A DNA stretch of 64,000 nucleotides. Source: Bradyrhizobium embrapense. Lineage in GTDB: Bacteria > Pseudomonadota > Alphaproteobacteria > Rhizobiales > Xanthobacteraceae. Positions 7,170-16,707 of the stretch are shown piece after piece. The translations under genes and the position numbers were made by a program. Each line of letters begins with the position of its first letter. The stretch's first letter is position 1. The notes under the pieces were generated by a model. It searched no databases, was not told the DNA's origin, and worked only from the letters and a program-made list of their open reading frames with translations. The stretch spans positions 434,001 through 498,000 of the forward strand of contig NZ_LFIP02000005.1 of assembly GCF_001189235.2 (NCBI RefSeq), in the 5' to 3' direction.

Positions 7170-10100
7170 CTACTCCGCCGCCACCATCTGCTGCGTGCGC
7201 CACTGCCCGAGCAGGGCGCGCAGCGAGGCCGGTTTGACCGGCTTGTTCAGCACCGCGATGTTTTCCTCGCGCGCGGCCAAACGCACGGCGGGGCTGCGGT
7301 CGGCGGTGATCAGGATCGCCGGAATGCCGTCGCCGAAGCGGCGGCGGATCTCGCGGATCGCGGCGACGCCGTTGCCGCGGTCGAGATGATAATCGACCAG
7401 CACGCCGGTGACGCGGCCGCCGGCGGCCTCGATTGCGCTGATCGCGCCATCGGCATCGAGCACCGCGATCACCTCGGCGTCCCACGCCGTCAGCAGCGTC
7501 TTCATGCCGTCGAGGATCGCTGGGTCGTTCTCGATGCAGACGATCAGCGAGCCGCTCATCGGCGTCTTCGACAGCGGCGTCGCCGTCGTGACGGCGGCGG
7601 TATGGTTGACGGCGGTTGCGACCGGCACGGTGACCGAGAATGCCGAGCCGCCGCTCACATTGGCGGAGATCGCGATGCGGTGGTTGAGCACGCGCGCCAG
7701 CCGTTCGACGATCGACAGGCCAAGACCAAGGCCGCGGGCGATCCGGGCGCCCTGTTCGAGGCGATGGAATTCCTTGAAGATCTCGCCGCGCTTCTGCACG
7801 GGGATGCCGACGCCGGTGTCGTAGATGCTGATCTGCAGCGCGTCGCCGCGGCGGCGGCAGCCGACCAGTACGCGGCCGCGCGGGGTATATTTGATCGCGT
7901 TCGAGATGAAGTTCTGCAACAGCCGGCGCAGCAGCGAGCGGTCGGATTCGACCGGCAGCGAGCAGGCCACGAAGCGCAGATCGAGGCCCTTGTCGCGCGC
8001 GATCGGCATGAACTCGATCTCCAGCGAGCGCATCAGATCGGCCATCCGGAAGCTCGTGATCGCCGGCGTCATGGCACCGGCGTCGAGCCTGGAGATATCG
8101 AGCAATGCGCCCAGGATGTCCTCGATCGCCTCGAGCGAGTCGTCGATGTTCTCGACCAGGCGCGAATCCTCGCCGCCGTTCTGGCGTTCGACCAGGCTCG
8201 TGACGTAGAGCCGTGCCGCGTTGAGCGGTTGCAGGATGTCGTGGCTGGCCGCCGCAAGGAAGCGGGTCTTGGAGGCGTTGGCGTCTTCCGCGATGCCCTT
8301 GGCGAGCGCGAGTTCCGAGTTCAGTCGCGTCAGCTCCTCGGTACGGTCGCGCACGCGCTTTTCCAGCGTGGCATTGGCGCGCTCCAGCGCCTCCGCGGCC
8401 TCGAAGCTCGGCGTGACGTCGGAGAAGGTGATGACGAGCCCGCCGCCCGGCATGCGGTTGGCGCGGACCTCGATTACCAGATGGCGGTCGGTGAAGCGTT
8501 CCAGATAGGGCTCGCCCTCGGTGGTGTAGGCGCGCAGCCGCAGTTGCAGCAGGTTGTCGCTGTCGCCGGCCTGCGGCGGACTGATCGCGCCCATGAACTC
8601 GAGGATCTCGGGCAAGGGGATGCCGAGTTGCACCAGATGCGGCGGCAGCGCGAGCAGCTCGGAGAACTGGCGGTTGGAGCAGATCAGCTGCAGGTCGGCG
8701 TCGAACACCGCGATGCCCTGGCGCACGTGATTGAGCGCGGTCTGCAAGATCTCGCGGTTGAAATGCAGCGCGGCGTGCGAATCGTCGAGTAGCTTCAGCG
8801 CGGCCTTGGCCGACACTGTCCGCCGTTGCAGCAGCAGCGACATTACGAGGCGCGAGGACGCAGCCCCGATCGAGGAGGCGATCAGCCGCTCGGCGTGTTG
8901 CAGCAGCTCGAAATCGGCCGGCGCCGATGCCTGCAGCACGATGTTGCGGTCGACCGCGAACGCGGCGAACGCCTCGCGGGTGCGGTCGGGGCCGAGATAT
9001 TGCTTCACCGTGCCCTCGATGTCCTGCACCGTCACCGTGGTGCGCCAGCGCCGGAAGCTCGGCGCGATCGGGGCCAGCGCGTTGGGCACGAACACATCGG
9101 CCTGCAACAACTCGATCGCGGACGGCGCGCGCGCCAGCGAGAACAGCACATAGGTCAGTATGTTGAGTGCGAGGCTCCACAGCACGCCGTGCAGCAGCGG
9201 CGGCAGGTCGGCGCCGAACAGCGCCTGCGGCCGCAGCGCCTCGATCCCGAACGGTCCGTGCTGCAGCAGCATCAACCCTGCGGTCGAGGTTTCCAGGAAG
9301 CTCGGGATGAACAGCGTGTAGAGCCAGGTCGCGAAGCCGACCAGCATGCCCGCCATGGCGCCGCGTGCGGTGGCTCTCCGCCAGAACAGCCCGCCGAAGA
9401 AGGCCGGCGCGAGCTGGGTGATCGCGGCAAAGGACAACAGGCCGATCGCGACCAGCTGGGTGTTGCCGAGCGCGCGGTAATAGAAGTACGCCATCACCAT
9501 GATGGCGAAGATCGAGAACCGGCGCGCCTTCAGCAGGAAGTCGCCGAAATCCTTCTGGCCGACGCTGATGTCGTCGCTGCGCGGCAGCACCAGCGGCAGC
9601 ACGATGTCGTTGGAGACCATGATCGACAGCGCGACGCATTCGACGATCACCATCGCGGTTGCCGCCGAAAGTCCGCCGACGAACACGGCAAGGCTGAGCA
9701 GCTGCGAATTGCCCTCGATCGGCAGCGCCAGCACGAACATGTCGGCATCGACCGCGCCGAACGGAAAGATGACGAGGCCGGCGATCGCAATCGGAATCAC
9801 GAAGACATTGATGACGATGAGGTAGAGCGGGAACAGCCATCGCGCCCGGGTGACTTCGCCGGGCGTCGAATTCTCGACCACGCTGACGTGGAACTGGCGC
9901 GGCAGCAGCATGACCGCGCAGAACGACAGCAGCGTCATGATCAGGAAATTGCCGATCGACGGCACATACTCGATCGCGCGGACCGCCTCCGGCGTCTTCA
10001 GGGCGCGCTCGTAGAGTTCGACGGGGGAGAACATCCAGAAGGTGACGAAGGCACCGGCGGCGATGAAGGCGACCAGCTTGACGATCGACTCGGCGGCGAT

Positions 10101-10679
10101 CGCCAGGATCAGCCCGTGCTGGTGCTCGGTCGCATCGGTGTGGCGGGTGCCGAACAGCACCGCGAACACCGCCATCGCCAGCGTCACCATCAGCGCGATG
10201 TCGCCGAGGATCGGGATCTTCGAGAACGCCTGGTCCTCGCTCAAGATGGTTTCCAGCGACGAGGCCATCGCCTTGAGCTGCAGCGCGATGTAGGGCACCG
10301 AGCCGATGATCGCGATCAGCGCCACGGTGGCTGCGACTGCCTGGCTCTTGCCGTAGCGCGCGGCGATGAAGTCGGCGATCGAGGTGATGTTCTGCGACTT
10401 GGCGAGCGCGATGACGCGGCGGAGCAGCGGCGTGCACAGCCCGATCATCACGATCGGGCCGACATAGATAGCCAGGAAGTCGACGCTGGTGCGGGTGGCG
10501 AAGCCGACCGAGCCGAAGAAGGTCCAGGAGGTGCAGTAGATCGCCAGCGACAGCGGATAGATCCACTGGCTGGCACGGCCGCGCGCGTCCGGCGGCGTGC
10601 GGTCGCCGCGGCTGGCAATGAAGAACAACAATCCGATGTAGGCGAACGCCGTGGCGATAACGCCCCAGTCGTGCAGCAT
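7170..10679 (-). CDS. crbS: SSS-transporter-linked PAS hybrid histidine kinase, CrbS-like
   Basis: A 1169-residue inner-membrane sensor. Residues 1 to about 500 form a sodium:solute symporter (SLC5/SSS) module with about 13 helices (SQWIYPLSLAIYCTSWTFFG early on). A linker follows, then a PAS domain starting at about LQTALNHVRQGIAVFDADLQ. The HisKA box is LAAASHDILQPLNAARLYV. The HATPase has N box NFISNAIKYTPRG, DTGVGIP, and GLGLGLSIVERLA. A C-terminal receiver (last ~128 residues) has acceptor Asp in VLVDYHLDRG and Lys in LNKPVKP. This architecture and the SHD-LQPLNA H-box match CrbS-type acetate-switch kinases. The CrbR-like regulator is 1.5 kb away on the opposite strand. Length is normal for the family. 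Confidence 0.88.
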   Translation of the reverse strand: MLHDWGVIATAFAYIGLLFFIASRGDRTPPDARGRASQWIYPLSLAIYCTSWTFFGSVGFATRTSVDFLAIYVGPIVMIGLCTPLLRRVIALAKSQNITSIADFIAARYGKSQAVAATVALIAIIGSVPYIALQLKAMASSLETILSEDQAFSKIPILGDIALMVTLAMAVFAVLFGTRHTDATEHQHGLILAIAAESIVKLVAFIAAGAFVTFWMFSPVELYERALKTPEAVRAIEYVPSIGNFLIMTLLSFCAVMLLPRQFHVSVVENSTPGEVTRARWLFPLYLIVINVFVIPIAIAGLVIFPFGAVDADMFVLALPIEGNSQLLSLAVFVGGLSAATAMVIVECVALSIMVSNDIVLPLVLPRSDDISVGQKDFGDFLLKARRFSIFAIMVMAYFYYRALGNTQLVAIGLLSFAAITQLAPAFFGGLFWRRATARGAMAGMLVGFATWLYTLFIPSFLETSTAGLMLLQHGPFGIEALRPQALFGADLPPLLHGVLWSLALNILTYVLFSLARAPSAIELLQADVFVPNALAPIAPSFRRWRTTVTVQDIEGTVKQYLGPDRTREAFAAFAVDRNIVLQASAPADFELLQHAERLIASSIGAASSRLVMSLLLQRRTVSAKAALKLLDDSHAALHFNREILQTALNHVRQGIAVFDADLQLICSNRQFSELLALPPHLVQLGIPLPEILEFMGAISPPQAGDSDNLLQLRLRAYTTEGEPYLERFTDRHLVIEVRANRMPGGGLVITFSDVTPSFEAAEALERANATLEKRVRDRTEELTRLNSELALAKGIAEDANASKTRFLAAASHDILQPLNAARLYVTSLVERQNGGEDSRLVENIDDSLEAIEDILGALLDISRLDAGAMTPAITSFRMADLMRSLEIEFMPIARDKGLDLRFVACSLPVESDRSLLRRLLQNFISNAIKYTPRGRVLVGCRRRGDALQISIYDTGVGIPVQKRGEIFKEFHRLEQGARIARGLGLGLSIVERLARVLNHRIAISANVSGGSAFSVTVPVATAVNHTAAVTTATPLSKTPMSGSLIVCIENDPAILDGMKTLLTAWDAEVIAVLDADGAISAIEAAGGRVTGVLVDYHLDRGNGVAAIREIRRRFGDGIPAILITADRSPAVRLAAREENIAVLNKPVKPASLRALLGQWRTQQMVAAE

Positions 10680-10707
10680 CCCTGCTCATCTCCTGTCCCG
10701 GCCTCTA

Positions 10708-10728
10708 GGGCATGATCCGGAAAAGCGT
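10708..10728. repeat. Partial copy of the GCATGATCC dispersed palindrome
   Basis: Bases reading GGGCATGATCCGGAAAAGCG, upstream of the hybrid kinase, match the left half of the palindrome that is complete at 34558-34602. This looks like a half or degenerate copy of a dispersed repeat. Confidence 0.5.
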
Positions 10729-10823
10729 GCTCAAACAAAGGGGCCGGGTGTCAGGATTATAACGCAAAGGGCCCGACGCGCGATGCACGGCCGGCCCAAA
10801 TTCGCCGTTGGAGGCGGATAGGG

Positions 10824-12053
10824 TTACTCGGCGGCCAGCGGCTTCTGGTGCAGCGGCAGGCTGAGCCGGTCCCAGACCTGGAGCAGGGCCTCGGCCAGCG
10901 CGTCGATCAGGCCGTCGTCATGGTAGGGCGAGGGTGTGATGCGCAGCCGCTCGGTGCCCTTGGCGACCGTCGGATAGTTGATCGGCTGGATGTAGATGCC
11001 GTGGTCCTCGAGCAGCAGGTCGGAGGCGCGCTTGCACTTCTCGGGATCGCCGACGAACAGCGGCACGATATGGGTGTCGCTCGACATGACAGGCAGGCCG
11101 GCGGCGGTCAGGATCGCCTTGGTGCGGGCGGCGCGGTCCTGGTGGCGCTCGCGCTCCCAGTTCGAGGTCTTCAGATGGCGGATCGCGGCGGTCGCGGCCG
11201 AGCAGATCGCCGGCGGCAGCGCGGTGGTGAAGATGAAGCCCGGCGCGTAGGAGCGCACCGCGTCGATGATCTCGGCGCGGCCCGCGATGTAGCCGCCGAG
11301 ACAGCCGAACGCCTTGGCCAGCGTGCCCTCGAGCACGTCGATCCGGTGCATCACGCCATCACGCTCGGCAATGCCGCCGCCGCGCGGCCCGTACATGCCG
11401 ACCGCATGCACCTCGTCGACATAGGTCATGGCGCCGTATGTCTCGGCGAGATCGCAGATCTTGCCGAGCGGCGCGACGTCGCCGTCCATCGAATAAAGGC
11501 TCTCGCAGACGATCAGCTTCGGCCGGTCGGGACCGGCGGCGATCAAAAGCTCTTCGAGATGCGCGACGTCGTTGTGGCGGAAGATCTGGCGCTCGCAGCC
11601 GGCCTGGCGCACGCCTTCGATCATCGAATTGTGGTTCAGCGCATCCGACAGGATCAGGCAGTTCGGGATCAGCTTGGCGAGCGTCGAGATGCCGGTCTGG
11701 TTCGAGACATAGCCCGAGGTGAACAGCAGCGAGGCTTCCTTGCCGTGGAGATCGGCGAGCTCGGCCTCGAGCTGCACCAGCGGGTGATGGGTGCCCGCGA
11801 TGTTGCGGGTGCCACCGGCGCCGGTGCCGACCCGGGTCGCGGTCTCGACCATGGCGCCGACCACCTTGGGGTGCTGGCCCATGCCGAGATAGTCGTTGGA
11901 GCACCAGATCACGACGTTGCGGCTGCCCGTCGGCGAATGCCAGGTCGCGTGCGGGAAGCGTCCCGCGATCCGTTCGAGGTCGGCGAACACCCGGTAGCGC
12001 CGCTCGTCATGCAGGCGGTTGAGGGCGGTTTGGAAAAACTGGCTGTAATTCAT
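10824..12053 (-). CDS. hemA: 5-aminolevulinate synthase
   Basis: Condenses succinyl-CoA and glycine to 5-aminolevulinate, the first step of haem synthesis by the C4 (Shemin) route used in alphaproteobacteria. The 409 residues match family length. Landmarks: WCSNDYLGMGQHPKV (about 52-66), GTGAGGTRNIAGTH (about 76-89), YSMDGDVAP, the PLP-contacting DEVHAVGMYGPRG, and the Schiff-base Lys in LEGTLAKAFGCLGGY (about 243-257). The enzyme is a cytoplasmic PLP homodimer. A TTGA-N6-TCAA box at 12192-12205, about 140 bases upstream of the start, fits FixK/FNR-type oxygen control, known for Bradyrhizobium hemA. Confidence 0.97.
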   Translation of the reverse strand: MNYSQFFQTALNRLHDERRYRVFADLERIAGRFPHATWHSPTGSRNVVIWCSNDYLGMGQHPKVVGAMVETATRVGTGAGGTRNIAGTHHPLVQLEAELADLHGKEASLLFTSGYVSNQTGISTLAKLIPNCLILSDALNHNSMIEGVRQAGCERQIFRHNDVAHLEELLIAAGPDRPKLIVCESLYSMDGDVAPLGKICDLAETYGAMTYVDEVHAVGMYGPRGGGIAERDGVMHRIDVLEGTLAKAFGCLGGYIAGRAEIIDAVRSYAPGFIFTTALPPAICSAATAAIRHLKTSNWERERHQDRAARTKAILTAAGLPVMSSDTHIVPLFVGDPEKCKRASDLLLEDHGIYIQPINYPTVAKGTERLRITPSPYHDDGLIDALAEALLQVWDRLSLPLHQKPLAAE

Positions 12054-12159
12054 CGGCGAACCCAGAAAGCGGAACCTGACCGGAAAAGCTGCCTCTTCTT
12101 AGAGCTTTTCCAGCTCTAATGTCCATGCATTGACCCACATCTGGGCATGCGTCGCAGTT

Positions 12160-12172
12160 GGGCAAATTGCCC
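12160..12172. promoter_or_regulatory. Perfect 13-base palindrome upstream of hemA
   Basis: GGGCAAATTGCCC is a perfect inverted repeat with one central base, between the FixK-like box and the hemA start. It could be an operator half-pair or lie near the transcription start. No regulator can be named from sequence. Confidence 0.35.
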
Positions 12173-12191
12173 TAGCGGCCGATCAGCAGGC

Positions 12192-12205
12192 TTGATTTCG
12201 GTCAA
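12192..12205 (-). promoter_or_regulatory. FixK/FNR-like box upstream of hemA
   Basis: TTGATTTCGGTCAA matches the TTGA-N6-TCAA form of FixK2/FNR-type sites. It lies about 139 bases upstream of the hemA start and downstream of the preceding gene's stop, so only hemA can be its target. Oxygen-regulated hemA expression through the FixLJ cascade is reported for Bradyrhizobium; activity of this particular site is inferred. Confidence 0.65.
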
Positions 12206-12208
12206 ATT

Positions 12209-12231
12209 GCCCGGGGTATTACGGCCCGGGC
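12209..12231 (-). terminator. Hairpin downstream of the MBL-fold gene
   Basis: GCCCGGG at 12209-12215 pairs perfectly with CCCGGGC at 12225-12231 around a 9-base loop, just past the stop of the leftward metallohydrolase gene. The following minus-strand bases are only AATTT, so it would be a weak intrinsic terminator. It lies next to the FixK-like box. Confidence 0.45.
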
Positions 12232-12235
12232 GGGC

Positions 12236-13300
12236 TCAGGTGGTCTTGAAACGCAGCATCCCGTCGGCGTGCATCTCGGCCGTGAGGCGGCCTTCGACCA
12301 GCATATAGTTGACATGGGCGACCAGTTCGCCGGCGGCGAAACCCATCTGGTGCTCGTCCAGCACGTGCTTGTGGAACACGACCGGGACCAGTCCCTTGGA
12401 GGTCTGCGGCACCTCGCGGCAGGCGTCGGCGATCAGCCGGCAGCGCTCCTCGTGGTGATCGGCGAGCTGCTTGATCCGGGTCTTCAGCCCGTAGAACGGC
12501 ACGCCATGTCCCGGCAGCACCATCACGTCATAGGGCAGGGTGGTGGTCAGGCTGGCCAGCGAGGCCAGGTATTCGCCGAGCGAGTTCTGCTCGGGCTCGA
12601 CCGCCCAGACGCTGACATTGGGTGAGATCTTGCTCAGCACCTGGTCGGCGGACAGGAACAGCTTGTCGGCGGCGCAATACAGCATCACCTGGTCGAGCGC
12701 GTGTCCGCCGCCGGTGATCACCTTGAAGCGCCGCGTGCCGATCACGACCTCGTCGCCGTGGGTGAGGCGGTGGTAGGACGGCGGCAGCACCGACACGCGC
12801 TTCAGGTAATCCTGGCCGCGGCCGAGCAGCTTCTCGGTCAGGTCCTCGTCCATGCCGTGACGGCGGAAGAACAGCCGCTGCGCGTTGCGCCGTTCTTCGG
12901 TGCCGCGGTTCTGGTGATAGACCGATTGCAGATATTCCACCTGCGACATGAACAGCGGGCAGTCGAACCGCTCGGTGATCCAGCCGGCGAGGCCGACATG
13001 GTCGGGGTGCGAATGCGTCACGATCAGCCGCTTGACCTTGACGTGCTTCAGCGGTCCCTCGAACAGCGTGGTCCAGGCCGCGATCGATTCCTCGTTGCCG
13101 AAGCCGGCATCGACCATCGTCCAGCCGTCGCCGTCGGCGAGCAGATAGATGTTCACATGGTTGAGGCGGAACGGCAGCTTCAGCCGCGCCCAAAGGACGC
13201 CCGGGGCCACCTCCACGACCTGATCGTGGCCGGGATGGTTCTCCCAGGGGTATCGCAATGCCTCCGCCGAGGAGGGAAGGCTGTCGGTCTTCGTATGCAT
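12236..13300 (-). CDS. MBL-fold metallo-hydrolase
   Basis: A 354-residue metallo-beta-lactamase-superfamily protein. The metal motif THSHPDHVGLAGW (HxHxDH, about residues 95-107) is intact. Further metal-ligand His residues lie in GGGHALDQVML (about 199-209) and LPGHGVPFYG (about 263-272). A C-terminal helical domain ends in a substrate-side winged-helix-like segment (HKHVLDEHQMGFAAGELVAH), as in LACTB2-type or lactonase-type relatives. It is cytoplasmic, with no signal peptide. The reaction cannot be fixed from sequence; thioester or lactone hydrolysis is common in this subgroup. It precedes hemA on the same strand, but the intervening hairpin and FixK-like box argue for separate transcripts. 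Confidence 0.85.
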   Translation of the reverse strand: MHTKTDSLPSSAEALRYPWENHPGHDQVVEVAPGVLWARLKLPFRLNHVNIYLLADGDGWTMVDAGFGNEESIAAWTTLFEGPLKHVKVKRLIVTHSHPDHVGLAGWITERFDCPLFMSQVEYLQSVYHQNRGTEERRNAQRLFFRRHGMDEDLTEKLLGRGQDYLKRVSVLPPSYHRLTHGDEVVIGTRRFKVITGGGHALDQVMLYCAADKLFLSADQVLSKISPNVSVWAVEPEQNSLGEYLASLASLTTTLPYDVMVLPGHGVPFYGLKTRIKQLADHHEERCRLIADACREVPQTSKGLVPVVFHKHVLDEHQMGFAAGELVAHVNYMLVEGRLTAEMHADGMLRFKTT

Positions 13301-13443
13301 GCTACCGGCTTAGCGGCACATTGCCCGTCGCGCCAGCCGAAAAAGCAGATCGTCGTCCGGAGAATGGGCTCGAACGGCACCCGAATTCCGCAGCCCGGAT
13401 TGCGCTGGTCGCTTCGCCTTACGCGGCATCGCTTGCGACAGGA

Positions 13444-16400
13444 TCATTCGGCTGGATGCACGCTCCCCACGGGACGGCTGTGTCCGCTCACACCACCCGA
13501 AGACTTGGCTTCGTGCGTTCCCGCGCGCTGCGGCTTGCGCCCGAACTTGCGGACCACGGTGTAAAACGCCGGCGTGAACAGCAGGCCGAAGGCGGTCACG
13601 CCGAGCATTCCGGCGAACACCGCGGTGCCGAGCGACTGGCGCATCTCCGCGCCGGCGCCTGTTGCGACCACGAGCGGCGCGACGCCGAAGATGAAGGCAA
13701 GCGACGTCATCAGGATCGGCCGCAACCTTGTGCGTGCCGCCGTGACGGCAGCTTCAGCCGGGCTTGCACCGGTCTCCTCGGTCTGGCGCGCGAACTCCAC
13801 GATCAGGATCGCGTTCTTGGCTGCCAAACCAACCAGCACGACAAAGCCGATCTGAGCCAGCACGTCGATCGGCATGCCGCGCCACAGCAGGCCCGTCACG
13901 GAGGCGAGCAGGCACATCGGCACGATCATCACGACCGCAAGCGGCAGATTCCAGCTTTCATACTGGGCGGCGAGCACCAGGAACACGAACAGGGCGGCGG
14001 CGCCGAACACCAGCAACGATGATGTTCCTGGCAGCTGCTGTTGAAAGGCAAGCTCGGTCCATTCGAAGCCGATGCCGGGCGGCAGAACTTCATGGGCCAA
14101 CTCCTCCATCCGATGCAGCGCGCTGCCGGTCGCCACGCCGGGCGCCGCGACGCCCATCACCTCGGCCGCTGGGAACAGGTCGTAGCGCGGCACGCGGTAA
14201 GCCATGTTCTCGGATTTCATCCGCGCTACGGTGCCGATCGGCACCATCTCGCCTGATGAGTTGCGGGCCTTCAGCCGCGCGACATCCTGCGGGTCCTGCC
14301 GGAACGAGCCATCGGCCTGCGCGATCACCTGGTAGGTTCGGCCCAGATAGTTGAAGTCGTTGACATATTGCGAGCCGAGATAGACCTGCAGGGTGTTGAA
14401 CACATCGGTGGGCGTCAGACCGACTTTCTCGGCGCGCTCGCGGTCGATGTCGGCATAGATCGACGGCGCGCGGGTGCCGAACAGAGTGAAGACCCCCGCG
14501 AAGCTCGGATCCTTGTTGGCGGCAGCGACCAGCGTCTGCGCCGCCTTGGCGAGTGCCTCCGAGCCGAGCCCGGCACGATCCTGCAGCATCATCTTGAAGC
14601 CGCCGGCATTGCCGATGCCCTGCACCGGCGGCGGCGGGATCGTCAGCACGTAGGCCTCCTGGATCACCGACAGCCGCTTGCGCAAATCGGCGAGCACGCT
14701 GGCCGCGGTCACGCCGTCGACCTCATGGTTGTAAAGCGACGGCAGGCCCGAGAAGATCGTTCCGGCGTTGGAGGCGATCGTGAAGGTCGTCGCATCGAGA
14801 CCCGCAAACGGCGCAACATGCTCCACGCCCGGCGTCGACATAATGATCTCGATCGCTTTCTTCACGACCGCTTCGGTCCGGTCGAGCGTCGCGCCGGGCG
14901 GCAGCTGCAACACCGTGATCAGGTAGCCCTGGTCCTGTTCGGGAATGAAGCCGGTCGGCGCCCGTGCGAACTGAAAGCCGGCAAGGCCGATCAGCGCCGC
15001 ATAGATCACGAGCACGACCCCGGTGATCTGCACCAGCCGGCGCGTCAGGCGTCCATAGCCGGTCGAAAGCCATTCGAAGCCGGTATTGAAGCGGGCAAAT
15101 CCTGCCTGCAGCAGCCGGGCGATCCACGAGCCCTGCGCCTTGTGGCCGGGCTCATGCGCCTTGAACAGCACAGCGCAGAGGGCGGGGCTCAAGGTCAGCG
15201 ACACGAAGCAGGAAATCAGGGTGGACGCCGCGATCGTCACGGCGAACTGGCGGAAGAACTGGCCTGTGATACCCGACAGGAACGCCGACGGAACGAACAC
15301 GGCACACAGCGTCAGGGCGATCGAGATCAAGGCGCCCCCGACTTCCGTCATGGTGACGTGAGCGGCCTCGACCGGGGTCATGCCGCGCTCGAGATTGCGC
15401 TCGACATTTTCCACGACGACGATGGCGTCGTCGACCACGATGCCCACCGCGAGCACAAGTCCGAACAGCGAAAGATTGTTCAGCGAGATGCCGAGCAGAT
15501 ACAGAAAGCTGAACGTTCCCACCAGCGAGACCGGGATCGCAATCACCGGAATGATCGCGGCGCGCCAGCTCTGCAGGAACAGGAACACCACACCGACCAC
15601 GAGCAGGATCGCAACGAAGATCGTCTTGATCACCTCATCGACGGACTTGCCGACGAAGATGGTCGGGTCATAAATGATCTTGTATTCGACGCCCGGCGGG
15701 AATTCCTTGCCGAGCTTCTGCATCGCCTCGAGCACTTCCTTATCGACGGCCAGCGAATTGGCGCCTGGCTGGGCGAAGATCAGGAGCGGCAACCCGGGTT
15801 GTCGGTCCATGAAGGCGGTCGAGCCGTAATCGGAGGCGCCGATCTCGACCCGCCCAACGTCGCGCAACCGCGTCACGCGACCCTCGCCGTCCGACTTCAG
15901 CACGATGGAGGCGAACTGCTCCGGCGTCGAGAGCCGGCCGAGTGTCTGCACGTTGAGCTGATAGGCCTGCTTCGAGGCGACCGGTGGCTGGTTCAGAATT
16001 CCGGCCGATACCTGGATGTTCTGGGCGCGCAGTGCGGCCAGCACCTCACTTGCGTTCAGATTGTGGGCCGCCACCTTGTCCGGATCGAGCCAGATGCGCA
16101 TGGCGTACTCGCGGCCGCCCTGCATCGTCACGTCGCCGACGCCCGGCAACCGCGCCAGCGCATCCTTCACATGCAATGTCGCGTAGTTCGAGATGTAGAG
16201 CAGGTCGCGTGAAGAATCCGGCGAATAGAGGTGCACGGCGAGCAGGATGTTCGGGGTCGACTTCCTGACCTGCACGCCGAGCCGCTGCACGTCCTCCGGA
16301 AGCCGCGGCAGGGCATCCTGCACCCGGTTCTGCGTCAGCATCTGCGCAACGTTGAGATCGGTGCCGATCCGGAATGTGACCGTTATGGTGAGCTTACCGT

Positions 16401-16653
16401 CGCCGGTCGCCTGACTGTTCATATAGAGCATGTTCTCGACGCCGTTGATCTCCTGCTCGAGCGGCGTCGCAACGGTGCGCGAGACCACTTCGGCGGAGGC
16501 GCCGGGATAGCTTGTGGTGATCTGAACGGTGGGCGGCACGATCTCCGGGTACTGCGCGATCGGCAGAATCGCGAGCGCGCCGAGACCGATCAGCGTCACA
16601 AACACGCTGAGGACCGTTGCGAAGATCGGCCGGTCAATGAAGCTGTGGCTCAT
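13444..16653 (-). CDS. RND multidrug efflux permease, HAE1 family
   Basis: The inner-membrane proton antiporter of a tripartite efflux pump, 1069 residues, with the expected 12 helices and two large periplasmic loops. The N-terminus (FIDRPIFATVLSVFVTLIG) is the usual TM1. The TM4 proton-relay pair of aspartates is in VGIVVDDAIVVVENVERN (about residues 404-421). The TM10-12 region includes LVGLAAKNAILIVEFA. The C-terminal tail is basic. It follows the adaptor gene with a 54-base gap on the same strand, so the two form one operon. No outer-membrane channel gene is nearby, so an unlinked TolC-type protein must be used. Substrates are unknown. Confidence 0.95.
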   Translation of the reverse strand: MSHSFIDRPIFATVLSVFVTLIGLGALAILPIAQYPEIVPPTVQITTSYPGASAEVVSRTVATPLEQEINGVENMLYMNSQATGDGKLTITVTFRIGTDLNVAQMLTQNRVQDALPRLPEDVQRLGVQVRKSTPNILLAVHLYSPDSSRDLLYISNYATLHVKDALARLPGVGDVTMQGGREYAMRIWLDPDKVAAHNLNASEVLAALRAQNIQVSAGILNQPPVASKQAYQLNVQTLGRLSTPEQFASIVLKSDGEGRVTRLRDVGRVEIGASDYGSTAFMDRQPGLPLLIFAQPGANSLAVDKEVLEAMQKLGKEFPPGVEYKIIYDPTIFVGKSVDEVIKTIFVAILLVVGVVFLFLQSWRAAIIPVIAIPVSLVGTFSFLYLLGISLNNLSLFGLVLAVGIVVDDAIVVVENVERNLERGMTPVEAAHVTMTEVGGALISIALTLCAVFVPSAFLSGITGQFFRQFAVTIAASTLISCFVSLTLSPALCAVLFKAHEPGHKAQGSWIARLLQAGFARFNTGFEWLSTGYGRLTRRLVQITGVVLVIYAALIGLAGFQFARAPTGFIPEQDQGYLITVLQLPPGATLDRTEAVVKKAIEIIMSTPGVEHVAPFAGLDATTFTIASNAGTIFSGLPSLYNHEVDGVTAASVLADLRKRLSVIQEAYVLTIPPPPVQGIGNAGGFKMMLQDRAGLGSEALAKAAQTLVAAANKDPSFAGVFTLFGTRAPSIYADIDRERAEKVGLTPTDVFNTLQVYLGSQYVNDFNYLGRTYQVIAQADGSFRQDPQDVARLKARNSSGEMVPIGTVARMKSENMAYRVPRYDLFPAAEVMGVAAPGVATGSALHRMEELAHEVLPPGIGFEWTELAFQQQLPGTSSLLVFGAAALFVFLVLAAQYESWNLPLAVVMIVPMCLLASVTGLLWRGMPIDVLAQIGFVVLVGLAAKNAILIVEFARQTEETGASPAEAAVTAARTRLRPILMTSLAFIFGVAPLVVATGAGAEMRQSLGTAVFAGMLGVTAFGLLFTPAFYTVVRKFGRKPQRAGTHEAKSSGGVSGHSRPVGSVHPAE

Positions 16654-16707
16654 TTGAAGCTCCGGAAGTCAGGAAAGCGACGCCTGGTCTTGCTATCGGT
16701 CTTTGAT

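Noticed and set aside
7143..10715. Long plus-strand open frames (549 and 629 codons) opposite the hybrid kinase
   Set aside because: They are high-GC shadow frames of the minus-strand kinase: composition is dominated by Arg/Gln/Asp/Ala/His with no domain motifs, while the minus frame has complete kinase and transporter motifs.
14368..16212. 614-codon plus-strand frame opposite the RND permease
   Set aside because: Shadow of the permease gene; Arg/His/Asp-rich low-complexity translation and no ribosome site.
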